Positions 15,074-21,819 of a DNA stretch of 32,307 nucleotides are shown one piece after another; positions within the stretch are counted from its first letter, which is position 1, and each line of letters starts with the position of its first letter. Origin of the DNA: an uncultured Clostridia bacterium (GTDB lineage: Bacteria > Bacillota > Clostridia > TANB77 > CAG-508); the NCBI GenBank assembly GCA_934149155.1, contig CAKPDZ010000008.1:1-32307 (forward strand). Direction: 5' to 3'. The translations under genes were made by a program, and so were the position numbers. A model generated the notes under the pieces. That model searched no databases. It was given only the letters and a program-made list of their open reading frames with translations, and had not been told where the DNA came from.

Positions 15074-16351
15074 ATGAAAAAGATTATATATTTGATTATA
15101 ACAATTTTTATGATAATTCTATTTAGTTATCCTTTAAAAAGTAGAGCATTGGAAAATGCAACATTTTATTTGCAAAGTGATAAAGATAATGTGATTATAG
15201 GAGATGAATTTGAAGTTAGTCTTAATTTAAAAGGAATAAACACATCAGCATATTCTATAGAAATATTTTTTGATACAACAAAATTAGAATTTATTTCTGG
15301 ACCTGAAAATTCAAATGTTATTGGTAATAAAGTTAAAATTGTTTGGTATGATTCAAATGGTGGAACAGAAGTTAAACAGAGAGAACTTGAAAAATTAAAA
15401 TTTAAATCAATTGCACCAGGGATAGCTGATTTTGATGTGAATGGAGAATTTTTTGATGAAAATATTAATTTGATGCAAACTGATTTTGAAAATTTTCAAA
15501 TTGAAATTCTAGAACAAGATGTTGCTGAAGGTGTTAATGGTAGATCTATACAAAAGCAAAATAGTACTCAATTAAAGTCATTAAGACTAAATGTGGAAGG
15601 AATTGTACCAGATTTTGAAACAGATATATATGATTATAGTTTAACTTTACCTGAACAATTAAAAGAAATAAAAGATATTGAAGTTCAAACAATAGCAGAA
15701 AATGAGAATGCAAAAATAGAGGTTTCAGGAAATAAGAATTTAAAAGATGGACTAAATATTATAAATGTAGTAGTAACAAATCAGGGAAAAAGCCAAGAAT
15801 ATAAAATAAAAGTTACTAAAACACAGAATTTAGAAATGGCAAATACTAATTTAGAAAATCTTGCTATAGAATATGCAATTTTGTCACCTGAATTTAATGA
15901 GCAAATAACTCGATATAATACACAAGTAGCAAATGAGATAAATCAATTGAATATTTTAGCAATTCCAGAAAATGAAAAGGGAAAAGTAGAGATTTTAGGA
16001 AATAATAACCTAAATGAAGGAAATAATAAAATTGAAATAAAAGTTACAGCTCCAAATGGATTTACTCAAAGAATATATGAAATCAATGTTTATAAAAGAA
16101 ATAAACAAGAGGAAACAATGTATGATCAAGAAGTTGATAAAGTGAAGAAAAGACTTGAAGAAGCTTACTCTGTAAATAAGGAGGTTTCTGAAAATGATAA
16201 TAGTGGAGAGACGATGAAGATTGATAACAATGAAGTTAAAAATGAAAAAAGGGAAAATAAAAAAGACTACTTATTGATGGCTGTTGATGTATTTATTGTT
16301 GTTTCTATTATAATTGGATTTTTAACTTATAAAAATATTAAAAGAGATTGA
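15074..16351 (+). CDS. Membrane-anchored cohesin protein with cadherin-like beta-sandwich repeats
   Basis: 425 aa, 21 bases after the dockerin gene, RBS AGGGAAGG. Order: signal peptide (residues 1-26), cohesin domain (~30-150: FYLQSDKDNVIIGDEFEVSL, AYSIEIFFDTTKLEFISGPE), two cadherin-like beta-sandwich domains (~178-257 starting LKSLRLNVEGIVPDFETDIY; ~263-345 starting LENLAIEYAILSPEFNEQIT), a charged stalk (~348-396) and one C-terminal membrane helix (LLMAVDVFIVVSIIIGFLTY) with a short basic tail. There is no LPxTG, so it should stay in the membrane. Family knowledge: cohesins bind dockerins with high affinity, as in cellulosome scaffoldins; here the adjacent dockerin protein is the obvious partner. 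Confidence 0.82.
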   Translation: MKKIIYLIITIFMIILFSYPLKSRALENATFYLQSDKDNVIIGDEFEVSLNLKGINTSAYSIEIFFDTTKLEFISGPENSNVIGNKVKIVWYDSNGGTEVKQRELEKLKFKSIAPGIADFDVNGEFFDENINLMQTDFENFQIEILEQDVAEGVNGRSIQKQNSTQLKSLRLNVEGIVPDFETDIYDYSLTLPEQLKEIKDIEVQTIAENENAKIEVSGNKNLKDGLNIINVVVTNQGKSQEYKIKVTKTQNLEMANTNLENLAIEYAILSPEFNEQITRYNTQVANEINQLNILAIPENEKGKVEILGNNNLNEGNNKIEIKVTAPNGFTQRIYEINVYKRNKQEETMYDQEVDKVKKRLEEAYSVNKEVSENDNSGETMKIDNNEVKNEKRENKKDYLLMAVDVFIVVSIIIGFLTYKNIKRD

Positions 16352-16374
16352 ACTTATTGATAGACTGTATTTTT

Positions 16375-16410
16375 GCACATTTGGGACCGGTTCTTAAATG
16401 TGCAATTTTA
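16375..16410 (-). repeat. Dispersed ACCGGT-type repeat, copy D (reverse orientation)
   Basis: GCACATTTGGGACCGGTTCT followed by TAAATGTGCAATTTTA. The 8-base ends GCACATTT/AAATGTGC are perfect inverted repeats with a 13-base centre, so the transcript could fold. The reverse complement contains the family core AGAACCGGTCCCAAATGTGC exactly. Located 24 bases after the membrane-cohesin stop. Confidence 0.75.
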
Positions 16411-16501
16411 CAGATTTTTCTTATTTACGATAAAACTTCCTAATAAAAAATAAAACCCAAAGCCATAATAAAGTTATAAAATAAAATTATGGAGGTTTAA
16501 A

Positions 16502-17587
16502 ATGAAAAAGACTATAAGTTTAATAATAACAATATTAATGATTACAATGCTTCTTTTTACAGTAAAAAGTTATGCGGTATCATTAGATACAGTCAAATTT
16601 GACGTAGATAAAACAGTTGTAAGACCAGGAGAAGAAGTGAAAGCAACACTTGATTTTGGAAAGCAATTAGGAGCATATACAGTTGAAGTAAAATATGATA
16701 ACAATATTTTTGAGTATGTATCAGTTGATGGAGGTACTGCAAATGATACAACAGACAAAGTAAAAGTTACATTTCACGATTCTACAGGAGGGACAAGTCC
16801 AAGAGAAAATATGAGTGTAACATTTAAAGCAAAAGAAGGGATAACAACATCAAATCCAACAGAATTAACAGCAACTGCAGAAGGACTATCAAATTCTGAT
16901 GCATCAGAAACTTATGATGATATAACAACACCACTTGTAAAGAATTTAACAGTAGAACCAGAATATAAAGATTATCAAATTACATTAGAACATGCAGGTG
17001 ATATAGAAAAAGATGTAGAAAAAGAAATGAAATTAACTTATTCTTCTAGTATGGGAAGATATTATGAACATGCAAGATTAATTGCAGAGGCAACTACACC
17101 TAAAGATGCAAGTGTAAAGTTATTAGCAACTGATGGAGTGACAAAGGCTGAAACAGATATTATACAAAGTGGATGGGGAGATCCGCAAGGATACAAAATA
17201 GGTGGAAAAGATGTTTCACAAACATTAAATGTAACGGCACTTTTTAGTGAAGTTGGAGACTATTCAATAACTTTAAAATTGATTGATAGGGATAATTCTG
17301 ATACAGTGATTGCACAAAAAACATTCGAATATAAAGTTGCAGAAAAAGAAGTAACACCACCAGATGAAGAAAAACCAAGTCAACCAGAAATAACTCCACC
17401 TGCAGAAGAAACAGAACAGCCTACAGAAAAGCCAGATCAGACTATAACTGAAACTAAACCAAATGAAACAGTTAAACAAGAGACACCAAATAAATTGCCT
17501 AAGACAGGTTATAATGAATATGTTATTATGTCTGTAGTGTTATTTAGTGTAATCGGTTTAGGAATATATATAAATAAGAAAAAATAA
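16502..17587 (+). CDS. LPKTG-anchored cohesin-domain surface protein
   Basis: 361 aa, RBS ATGGAGG before ATG 16502. Signal peptide (residues 1-25, ...KSYA), then a cohesin domain (~27-155: VKFDVDKTVVRPGEEVKATL, GAYTVEVKYDNNIFEYVSVD), a second beta-rich domain (~158-282), a Pro/Glu/Thr-rich wall-spanning stretch (~285-330) and a complete sorting signal: LPKTG (332-336), hydrophobic helix and KKK tail. Sortase should cleave between Thr and Gly and link the protein to peptidoglycan. With the dockerin glucosaminidase and the sortase gene next door this forms a self-contained surface-display set. The N-terminal signal peptide resembles that of the preceding cohesin gene, suggesting relatedness. 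Confidence 0.85.
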   Translation: MKKTISLIITILMITMLLFTVKSYAVSLDTVKFDVDKTVVRPGEEVKATLDFGKQLGAYTVEVKYDNNIFEYVSVDGGTANDTTDKVKVTFHDSTGGTSPRENMSVTFKAKEGITTSNPTELTATAEGLSNSDASETYDDITTPLVKNLTVEPEYKDYQITLEHAGDIEKDVEKEMKLTYSSSMGRYYEHARLIAEATTPKDASVKLLATDGVTKAETDIIQSGWGDPQGYKIGGKDVSQTLNVTALFSEVGDYSITLKLIDRDNSDTVIAQKTFEYKVAEKEVTPPDEEKPSQPEITPPAEETEQPTEKPDQTITETKPNETVKQETPNKLPKTGYNEYVIMSVVLFSVIGLGIYINKKK

Positions 17588-17620
17588 TGTTATAATTCAC
17601 GATTAATAAGAAAGATATTT

Positions 17621-17664
17621 ATAAAACTAAAAGTATATCAAAAACAATATACTTTTAGTTTTAT
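17621..17664. terminator. Long hairpin terminator after the LPKTG gene
   Basis: ATAAAACTAAAAGTATAT and ATATACTTTTAGTTTTAT form an 18-bp stem with a short loop; T-rich arm gives weak T-run. Confidence 0.75.
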
Positions 17665-17678
17665 AGCATTTATATAAT

Positions 17679-17707
17679 TTGACTGTAAATGATAGAATTA
17701 GTATATA
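17679..17707 (+). promoter_or_regulatory. Sigma-A-like promoter for the sortase gene
   Basis: TTGACT (17679-17684), 17-base spacer, TATATA (17702-17707). Confidence 0.6.
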
Positions 17708-17744
17708 AAATTAAAAATAACTTGCTTACATGGGAGAGGAGTAG

Positions 17745-18398
17745 ATGGAAAAGATTGCTAAAAGAGTTATTAATATTATATTATTTGTAGCATTTCTAAC
17801 ATTGATAATATGTATGGAAATATCTAAAAAAGAAGAGTCAAAAATACAATCAGAATCGATTATACAACAGGACGGAGATTCTACTGAAAAAAAGTTAGTG
17901 ACGCAGATTGAAGAAATTAATCAAGATAATATAGATGAGGATTCAGAAAAAGTTGAGAAATCAAATACAAAAGAATATCCTAAAGTAGAAATTGAGAAAA
18001 CTTATAAAGGATATGATGTATGTGCAAAATTAGAAATACCAGCAATTTCATTAGTGACAAATGTGCTGAAAAACTATTCAACATCAGCACTTAACGTTTC
18101 AGTAACTAAATTTTGGGGAGTAGATCCAAATCAAATTGGAAATTTTTGTGTGGCTGGGCACAATTTCAAAAATAAAAATATGTTTAGAAATTTAAAGAAA
18201 CTTAATGTGGGAGATAAGTTGTTTGTGACTGATGAAAAGATTGGAAAAGTGGAATATGAAATCTTTGATATTTATAAAGTTTTTCCAGAAGATACAAGTT
18301 GTCTAATTCCGTTTGTTGCAGAAGAAAGAGAGGTAACATTAATTACTTGTACAACTGATTCGAAACAGAGAATTATAGTTAAGGCGAAAGAAATATAA
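17745..18398 (+). CDS. Sortase
   Basis: 217 aa, RBS GGAGAGGAG before ATG 17745. N-terminal membrane anchor (~8-24, VINIILFVAFLTLIICM), a charged linker (~25-85), then the sortase beta-barrel from about residue 90. Catalytic residues visible: His139 (FCVAGHNF), Cys202 (TLITCTT) and Arg209 (KQRIIVKAKEI), in the expected order. Small size and LITCT suggest a class D or related housekeeping-like sortase, but the class is not certain. Natural substrate: the LPKTG cohesin protein encoded immediately upstream. Its own promoter and terminator-separated position mean it can be expressed independently. Confidence 0.88.
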   Translation: MEKIAKRVINIILFVAFLTLIICMEISKKEESKIQSESIIQQDGDSTEKKLVTQIEEINQDNIDEDSEKVEKSNTKEYPKVEIEKTYKGYDVCAKLEIPAISLVTNVLKNYSTSALNVSVTKFWGVDPNQIGNFCVAGHNFKNKNMFRNLKKLNVGDKLFVTDEKIGKVEYEIFDIYKVFPEDTSCLIPFVAEEREVTLITCTTDSKQRIIVKAKEI

Positions 18399-18402
18399 AA
18401 AG

Positions 18403-18431
18403 TTGCGTTTGACATAAATGTATGATATAAT
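18403..18431 (+). promoter_or_regulatory. Sigma-A promoter for the 18511 gene
   Basis: TTGCGT (18403-18408), 17-base spacer, TATAAT (18426-18431). A perfect TTGACA at 18409-18414 is only 11 bases from the -10 and is not the -35. Starts 5 bases after the sortase stop and shares GTATGATATAAT with the 11871 promoter. Confidence 0.65.
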
Positions 18432-18442
18432 ACAGTAAAATT

Positions 18443-18503
18443 TTTGAAACTAAAAGTGTAAAAAAACTGGAGGTTTCAAAACCTCCAAGATAATTTTAGG
18501 AGG
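18443..18503 (+). promoter_or_regulatory. Leader with two mutually exclusive hairpins and a CCTCC element
   Basis: Hairpin A: TTTGAAAC (18443-18450) with GTTTCAAA (18473-18480). Hairpin B: TGGAGGTTT (18468-18476) with AAACCTCCA (18479-18487). They share bases 18473-18480, so only one can form. The CCTCC at 18482-18486 is paired in B but free in A, when it could cover the ribosome binding site AGGAGG (18498-18503). This is a plausible translational switch, inferred by pairing alone. Confidence 0.5.
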
Positions 18504-18510
18504 TAGAAAG

Positions 18511-19428
18511 ATGTATTATTTAAAAGAACAGGTTATACGCATTAACAAGAAGAAAGTGTATTTTTTTGATTCAGAAGGTATTTATACTGAGAGTTCTGTT
18601 GAAAATGCACGAAAAATGCATTTAAAAGGACTTAAAAGCGATTATTATAAATTAGGAGAATACCGGTCTGAAATGGACTTCTCAGGACCTACAGCTAGAG
18701 CTATTTTATGCTTGGAGGTCGGTGATTCAATAAAAAAACTTGAACAAGATATAAAAGAATTTGAAGTGACTGAAAAAGAGGCTGAAAAAATGCAAAACCT
18801 TATAAATAGAGTTTTGCGTATAAGATCAAAGAAATTTTACTTTTTTAATGAACAGGAAGAGTGGACATGCTTATCTGAAAAAGAGATATTATCTGTTTCT
18901 AAAGTATCATTACCACGTATATGGTTTAAGAATGGAAAGGACATTTCATATGAACCGGAATATATCTCGTATGAATTATTAGAGATGTTTAAGATTGACA
19001 ATAGGACATTATTGAGAAAAGCTATCAGTATGTTAGAACCCGGTGATTCTATAGAGAAGCTAAAAGAATACTGTAATGGAAGTGTGACATTAAAGGAAAA
19101 GTCAAAACGAAACACTGTGCAAGAAGGAATTGTTACAAAAATATGTAACCCTAAGTTCGTATGTAAACCAGAAAATCCGAATAAAAAGACTACATTTGAT
19201 TATATAAATGTAGATGTAAACTTGTTAACAACATGGGAAGGAGATAAGAAAGAGTATATTGAAAAGCACAAGGAAGGGATAAGCAAGATAGTCCTGGAAA
19301 AAATTAAGAACAATAAAACTTTTATTAAATATAAAATTCCAGTAAACTGTTTAAAAATTGCAAGTATAACATTGTACAAAGATAAAAATGTACTACAATA
19401 TGTACTTGAAATTAATACAATTGAATAA
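18511..19428 (+). CDS. Protein of unknown function with internal duplication (paralogue 2)
   Basis: 305 aa, RBS TTAGGAGG before ATG 18511. Homologous along its whole length to the 11990 product. Unit 1 (~7-85: VIRINKKKVYFFDSEGIYTE ... ARAILCLEVGDSIKKLEQDI), unit 2 (~98-190: VLRIRSKKFYFFNEQEEWTC ... LRKAISMLEPGDSIEKLKEY) and C-terminal domain (~205-305: PENPNKKTTFDYINVDVN, W, YIEKHKEGISKIVL, YKIPVNCLKI). Both paralogues keep GPxARAILCLxVGDS in unit 1 and lose it in unit 2. Cytosolic, no membrane segment. Codon use is somewhat less AT-biased than in paralogue 1. The two copies bracket the cohesin/dockerin/sortase genes. Function unknown. Confidence 0.8.
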   Translation: MYYLKEQVIRINKKKVYFFDSEGIYTESSVENARKMHLKGLKSDYYKLGEYRSEMDFSGPTARAILCLEVGDSIKKLEQDIKEFEVTEKEAEKMQNLINRVLRIRSKKFYFFNEQEEWTCLSEKEILSVSKVSLPRIWFKNGKDISYEPEYISYELLEMFKIDNRTLLRKAISMLEPGDSIEKLKEYCNGSVTLKEKSKRNTVQEGIVTKICNPKFVCKPENPNKKTTFDYINVDVNLLTTWEGDKKEYIEKHKEGISKIVLEKIKNNKTFIKYKIPVNCLKIASITLYKDKNVLQYVLEINTIE

Positions 19429-19436
19429 TCTAGATG

Positions 19437-19464
19437 AAAGGGGGATAATTCCCTCTTTTATTAG
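19437..19464 (+). terminator. Terminator after paralogue 2
   Basis: AAAGGGGGA and TCCCTCTTT pair with one G-U; followed by TATTAG, a short T-poor tail. Confidence 0.6.
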
Positions 19465-19475
19465 TTATTTATATA

Positions 19476-19504
19476 TTGTCAAATTAATTTGCATATAGTA
19501 TAAT
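19476..19504 (+). promoter_or_regulatory. Sigma-A promoter for the 19535 gene
   Basis: TTGTCA (19476-19481), 17-base spacer, TATAAT (19499-19504). Confidence 0.65.
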
Positions 19505-19534
19505 TACAGCATAATAAAGAAAGAGGAACAAGAG

Positions 19535-21148
19535 ATGTGGAAAATTAAAGAGATAAAAGAAAAAGCAAGAAAAACACTAAAAAGAAACATATGGACATTA
19601 ATGATTTTAGGTTTATTCATGACAAGTATAGTGGGAGAATATTTAGTAAATAAAGATGGATATTCGAATATAAAAATTATATATGAATATATACAAAATA
19701 AAGGTGAACAGCAATTATCACCACAAGAAATATTAATAAATGAATATGCTGATAAAGCTATATCTCAAGTATTCACAGGAAATATGACTAAAACGATAAA
19801 TTATTATAATGAAAAGCACAATATTACAAAAGGAGTAATATTTTCAATCTTTAATATATATACAAAAGGCCAAGCGCAAGTGCAAAATATATTCAATTCA
19901 ATAGCAAATTACAAAGATAAAGAAGCTATGGCAAGTATTATTTTGATAATTGCATCAATTGGAGGAATGTTAATAAGAGTATTTATATCATATCCTTTAA
20001 AAGTAGGAGAAAAAAGAATATATTTAGAAAGTATAAATTATAGAAAGACAAGAATCAAAAAGTTAAAATATGCATTCAAAAAAGAAAGATATTTACCAAC
20101 AGTAAAAACAATATTTTTGACAGAAATATATAAGATGTTGTGGAATTTAACCATAGTAGGAGGAGTAGTCAAGAACTATTCTTATAAAATGGTACAATAC
20201 ATAGTGGCAGAAAATCCAAGCATTAAGCCAAAAGATGCAATAAAAATGTCAAGAGAAATGATGAACGGAAGCAAATGGCAAGCATTTAAATTAGATATGT
20301 CATTTCTAGGATGGAATATATTGCAATATGCTACTTTAGGGCTTGCAGGGTTATATGCTACGCCATATTATGCAGCAACAATTGCAGAATTATATGAAGT
20401 TTTAAGAAAAGAATATATCAAAGGGCAAAAGTATAATTTTGAAGCTTTAAATGATGAAAAACTATTTGATGAAAATGAATTAGAAAAATATCCAGACCCT
20501 GATGAAATATTAAGAAAGAAAATAAAAATAGACTATAACAAAAAATATGAACCAACATCAATAATACTATTTTTCTTCATATTCTCATTTGTAGGATGGT
20601 TGTGGGAAGTAGGATTATATCTATTTAGAGATGGAATCTTAGTAAATAGAGGAACAATGTATGGACCATGGCTACCAATATATGGAGTTGGATGTACATT
20701 AATAGTACTATTAACAAAATTTAAACCATTTAGAAAAATGTTAAAAAACCCATTATTAACATTTGGAGTAGTTATGGTATTATGCACAATAATAGAGTAT
20801 ATAACATCATGGTATATAGAAAAAGTTTCAGGTATAATGTATTGGGATTATACAGGAGTGTTTATGAACATAAAAGGTCGAGTATGCCTTGAATGTAGTA
20901 TGTTCTTTGGAATTGGAGGATGCTTATGTGTATACTTTGTAGCACCATTTTTAGAAAGAAGACTACAAAGATTTACAGCAAAATTTAAAATAACAATTTG
21001 TACAGTATTGGCACTGCTATTTTGCTCAGATAGTGTATATTCACAATTCCATCCACACACAGGAGAAGGAATTACATCACAAGTGCCAAACAGAGTAGAA
21101 AATAATACGAGTGAAAATGATGTAAGTGAAAGTAATGAAATGTCATGA
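19535..21148 (+). CDS. DUF975-like / CmpB-like (ABC_trans_CmpB, DUF1113) membrane fusion protein
   Basis: 537 aa, RBS AAAGAGGAAC before ATG 19535. The N-terminal ~300 residues look like a DUF975-type integral membrane protein (KARKTLKRNIWTLMILGLFM, later SKWQAFKLDMSFLGWNILQY with TLGLAGLYATPYY). After a hydrophilic linker, residues ~339-510 match the CmpB/putative ABC-transporter type IV family: FVGWLWEVGLYLFRDGILVN, RGTMYGPWLPIYGVG, TIIEYITSWYIEKVSG, YWDYTGVFMNIKGRVCLECS and the ending YSQFHPHTGEGI. A Ser/Asn/Glu-rich cytosolic or external tail follows. Neither family has a well-defined activity. Stand-alone unit with its own promoter and terminator. The two domains are usually separate proteins, so this is a fusion. 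Confidence 0.7.
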   Translation: MWKIKEIKEKARKTLKRNIWTLMILGLFMTSIVGEYLVNKDGYSNIKIIYEYIQNKGEQQLSPQEILINEYADKAISQVFTGNMTKTINYYNEKHNITKGVIFSIFNIYTKGQAQVQNIFNSIANYKDKEAMASIILIIASIGGMLIRVFISYPLKVGEKRIYLESINYRKTRIKKLKYAFKKERYLPTVKTIFLTEIYKMLWNLTIVGGVVKNYSYKMVQYIVAENPSIKPKDAIKMSREMMNGSKWQAFKLDMSFLGWNILQYATLGLAGLYATPYYAATIAELYEVLRKEYIKGQKYNFEALNDEKLFDENELEKYPDPDEILRKKIKIDYNKKYEPTSIILFFFIFSFVGWLWEVGLYLFRDGILVNRGTMYGPWLPIYGVGCTLIVLLTKFKPFRKMLKNPLLTFGVVMVLCTIIEYITSWYIEKVSGIMYWDYTGVFMNIKGRVCLECSMFFGIGGCLCVYFVAPFLERRLQRFTAKFKITICTVLALLFCSDSVYSQFHPHTGEGITSQVPNRVENNTSENDVSESNEMS

Positions 21149-21247
21149 AAAGGAATTTAATGTAATGGTATAGAATAGAAGGGATAAAATAAAACATATA
21201 AAAAATGAAAAATAAAAATAGTATAGAAAGAGTATAAAAATAGTTTT

Positions 21248-21304
21248 AAAATATAAGTATTTTATGTGGATAAAAAATTACATAAAAAACTTATATTTTT
21301 TTAT
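21248..21304 (+). terminator. Long AT-rich hairpin terminator
   Basis: AAATATAAGT ... TTTATGT and ACATAAA ... ACTTATATT are nested inverted repeats ending in a T-run. The remaining 21149-21247 sequence shows nothing recognisable. Confidence 0.65.
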
Positions 21305-21322
21305 TTTGATTACAAGATTCAC

Positions 21323-21352
21323 TTGAATTCGTCAATTAAGAAAAAATATAAT
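21323..21352 (+). promoter_or_regulatory. Promoter of the feoAB operon
   Basis: TTGAAT (21323-21328), 18-base spacer, TATAAT (21347-21352). Transcription would begin at or just inside repeat block A. No convincing Fur box was seen. Confidence 0.55.
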
Positions 21353-21353
21353 G

Positions 21354-21437
21354 GAGCAAAATAGAACCATTCTTGTGAGCAAAACAGAACCGGTCCCAAA
21401 TGTGCAGTGAGCAAAACAGAACCGGTCCATAATGTTC
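21354..21437 (+). repeat. Dispersed ACCGGT-type repeat, block A (feoA leader)
   Basis: Three tandem units beginning GAGCAAAA at 21354 (partial, ends ATAGAACCATTC), 21377 and 21409. The second has the full core AGAACCGGTCCCAAATGTGC (21386-21405), the third a diverged one (GGTCCATAATGTTC). It fills the gap between the promoter and the feoA RBS. Confidence 0.8.
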
Positions 21438-21459
21438 ACAATATGCAAGGAGCGATGAT

Positions 21460-21714
21460 ATGAAAAAAGTTGGAGAATGTTGTGATTTGACACAATTAAA
21501 AGTAGGACAAAGAGGAAAAATATTAAAATTAGAAGAAGATAATAAGAAGATAAGAAGGCATATGCTAGATATGGGAATGACTGTAGGAACTGAGGTTAGA
21601 GTAAAAAAAATTGCACCACTAGGAGATCCCATAGACATTAGTTTAAGAGATTACGAATTGTGTATATGCAAAAAAGATTTATCCAAAATTATAGTAGAAG
21701 TATTACAAAATTGA
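21460..21714 (+). CDS. feoA: Ferrous iron transport protein A
   Basis: 84 aa, RBS CAAGGAGC before ATG 21460. Small SH3-like FeoA domain: LTQLKVGQRGKILKLEEDNK, RRHMLDMGMTVGTEVRVKKI (the MGM/GxxV core), APLGDPIDISLRDYELCICK and a hydrophobic end KIIVEVLQN. Role: cytosolic partner needed for Fe2+ uptake through FeoB. Separated from feoB by repeat block B, which begins within the feoA stop codon. Confidence 0.93.
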   Translation: MKKVGECCDLTQLKVGQRGKILKLEEDNKKIRRHMLDMGMTVGTEVRVKKIAPLGDPIDISLRDYELCICKKDLSKIIVEVLQN

Positions 21715-21808
21715 GCAGAAAAGAACCATTCTTGTGAGCAAAACAGAACCGGTCCCAAATGCGCAGTGAGCAAAACAGAACCGGTCCTAAATGTCCCAAA
21801 TGTACAGG
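21713..21808 (+). repeat. Dispersed ACCGGT-type repeat, block B (feoA-feoB gap)
   Basis: Nearly the same ~77-base string as block A: partial unit at 21713 (GAGCAGAAAAGAACCATTC), full unit at 21736 (core AGAACCGGTCCCAAATGCGC) and a third at 21768 (AGAACCGGTCCTAAATGTCC), then CCAAATGTAC and the feoB RBS. Confidence 0.8.
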
Positions 21809-21819
21809 AGGTAAAAAAT

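Noticed and set aside
18409..18431. TTGACA at 18409 as the -35 of paralogue 2
   Set aside because: Only 11 bases from the -10; TTGCGT at 18403 gives the normal 17-base spacer, as in paralogue 1.
21354..21437. Repeat blocks as a CRISPR array
   Set aside because: Only two or three units with 23- and 32-base spacing, no unique spacers of constant length, the units directly abut, and no cas genes nearby.
21766..21819. GTG start of feoB adding 18 residues
   Set aside because: The extension is translated repeat sequence; ATG 21820 has AGGAGGT upstream and begins the canonical MKVALVGN.
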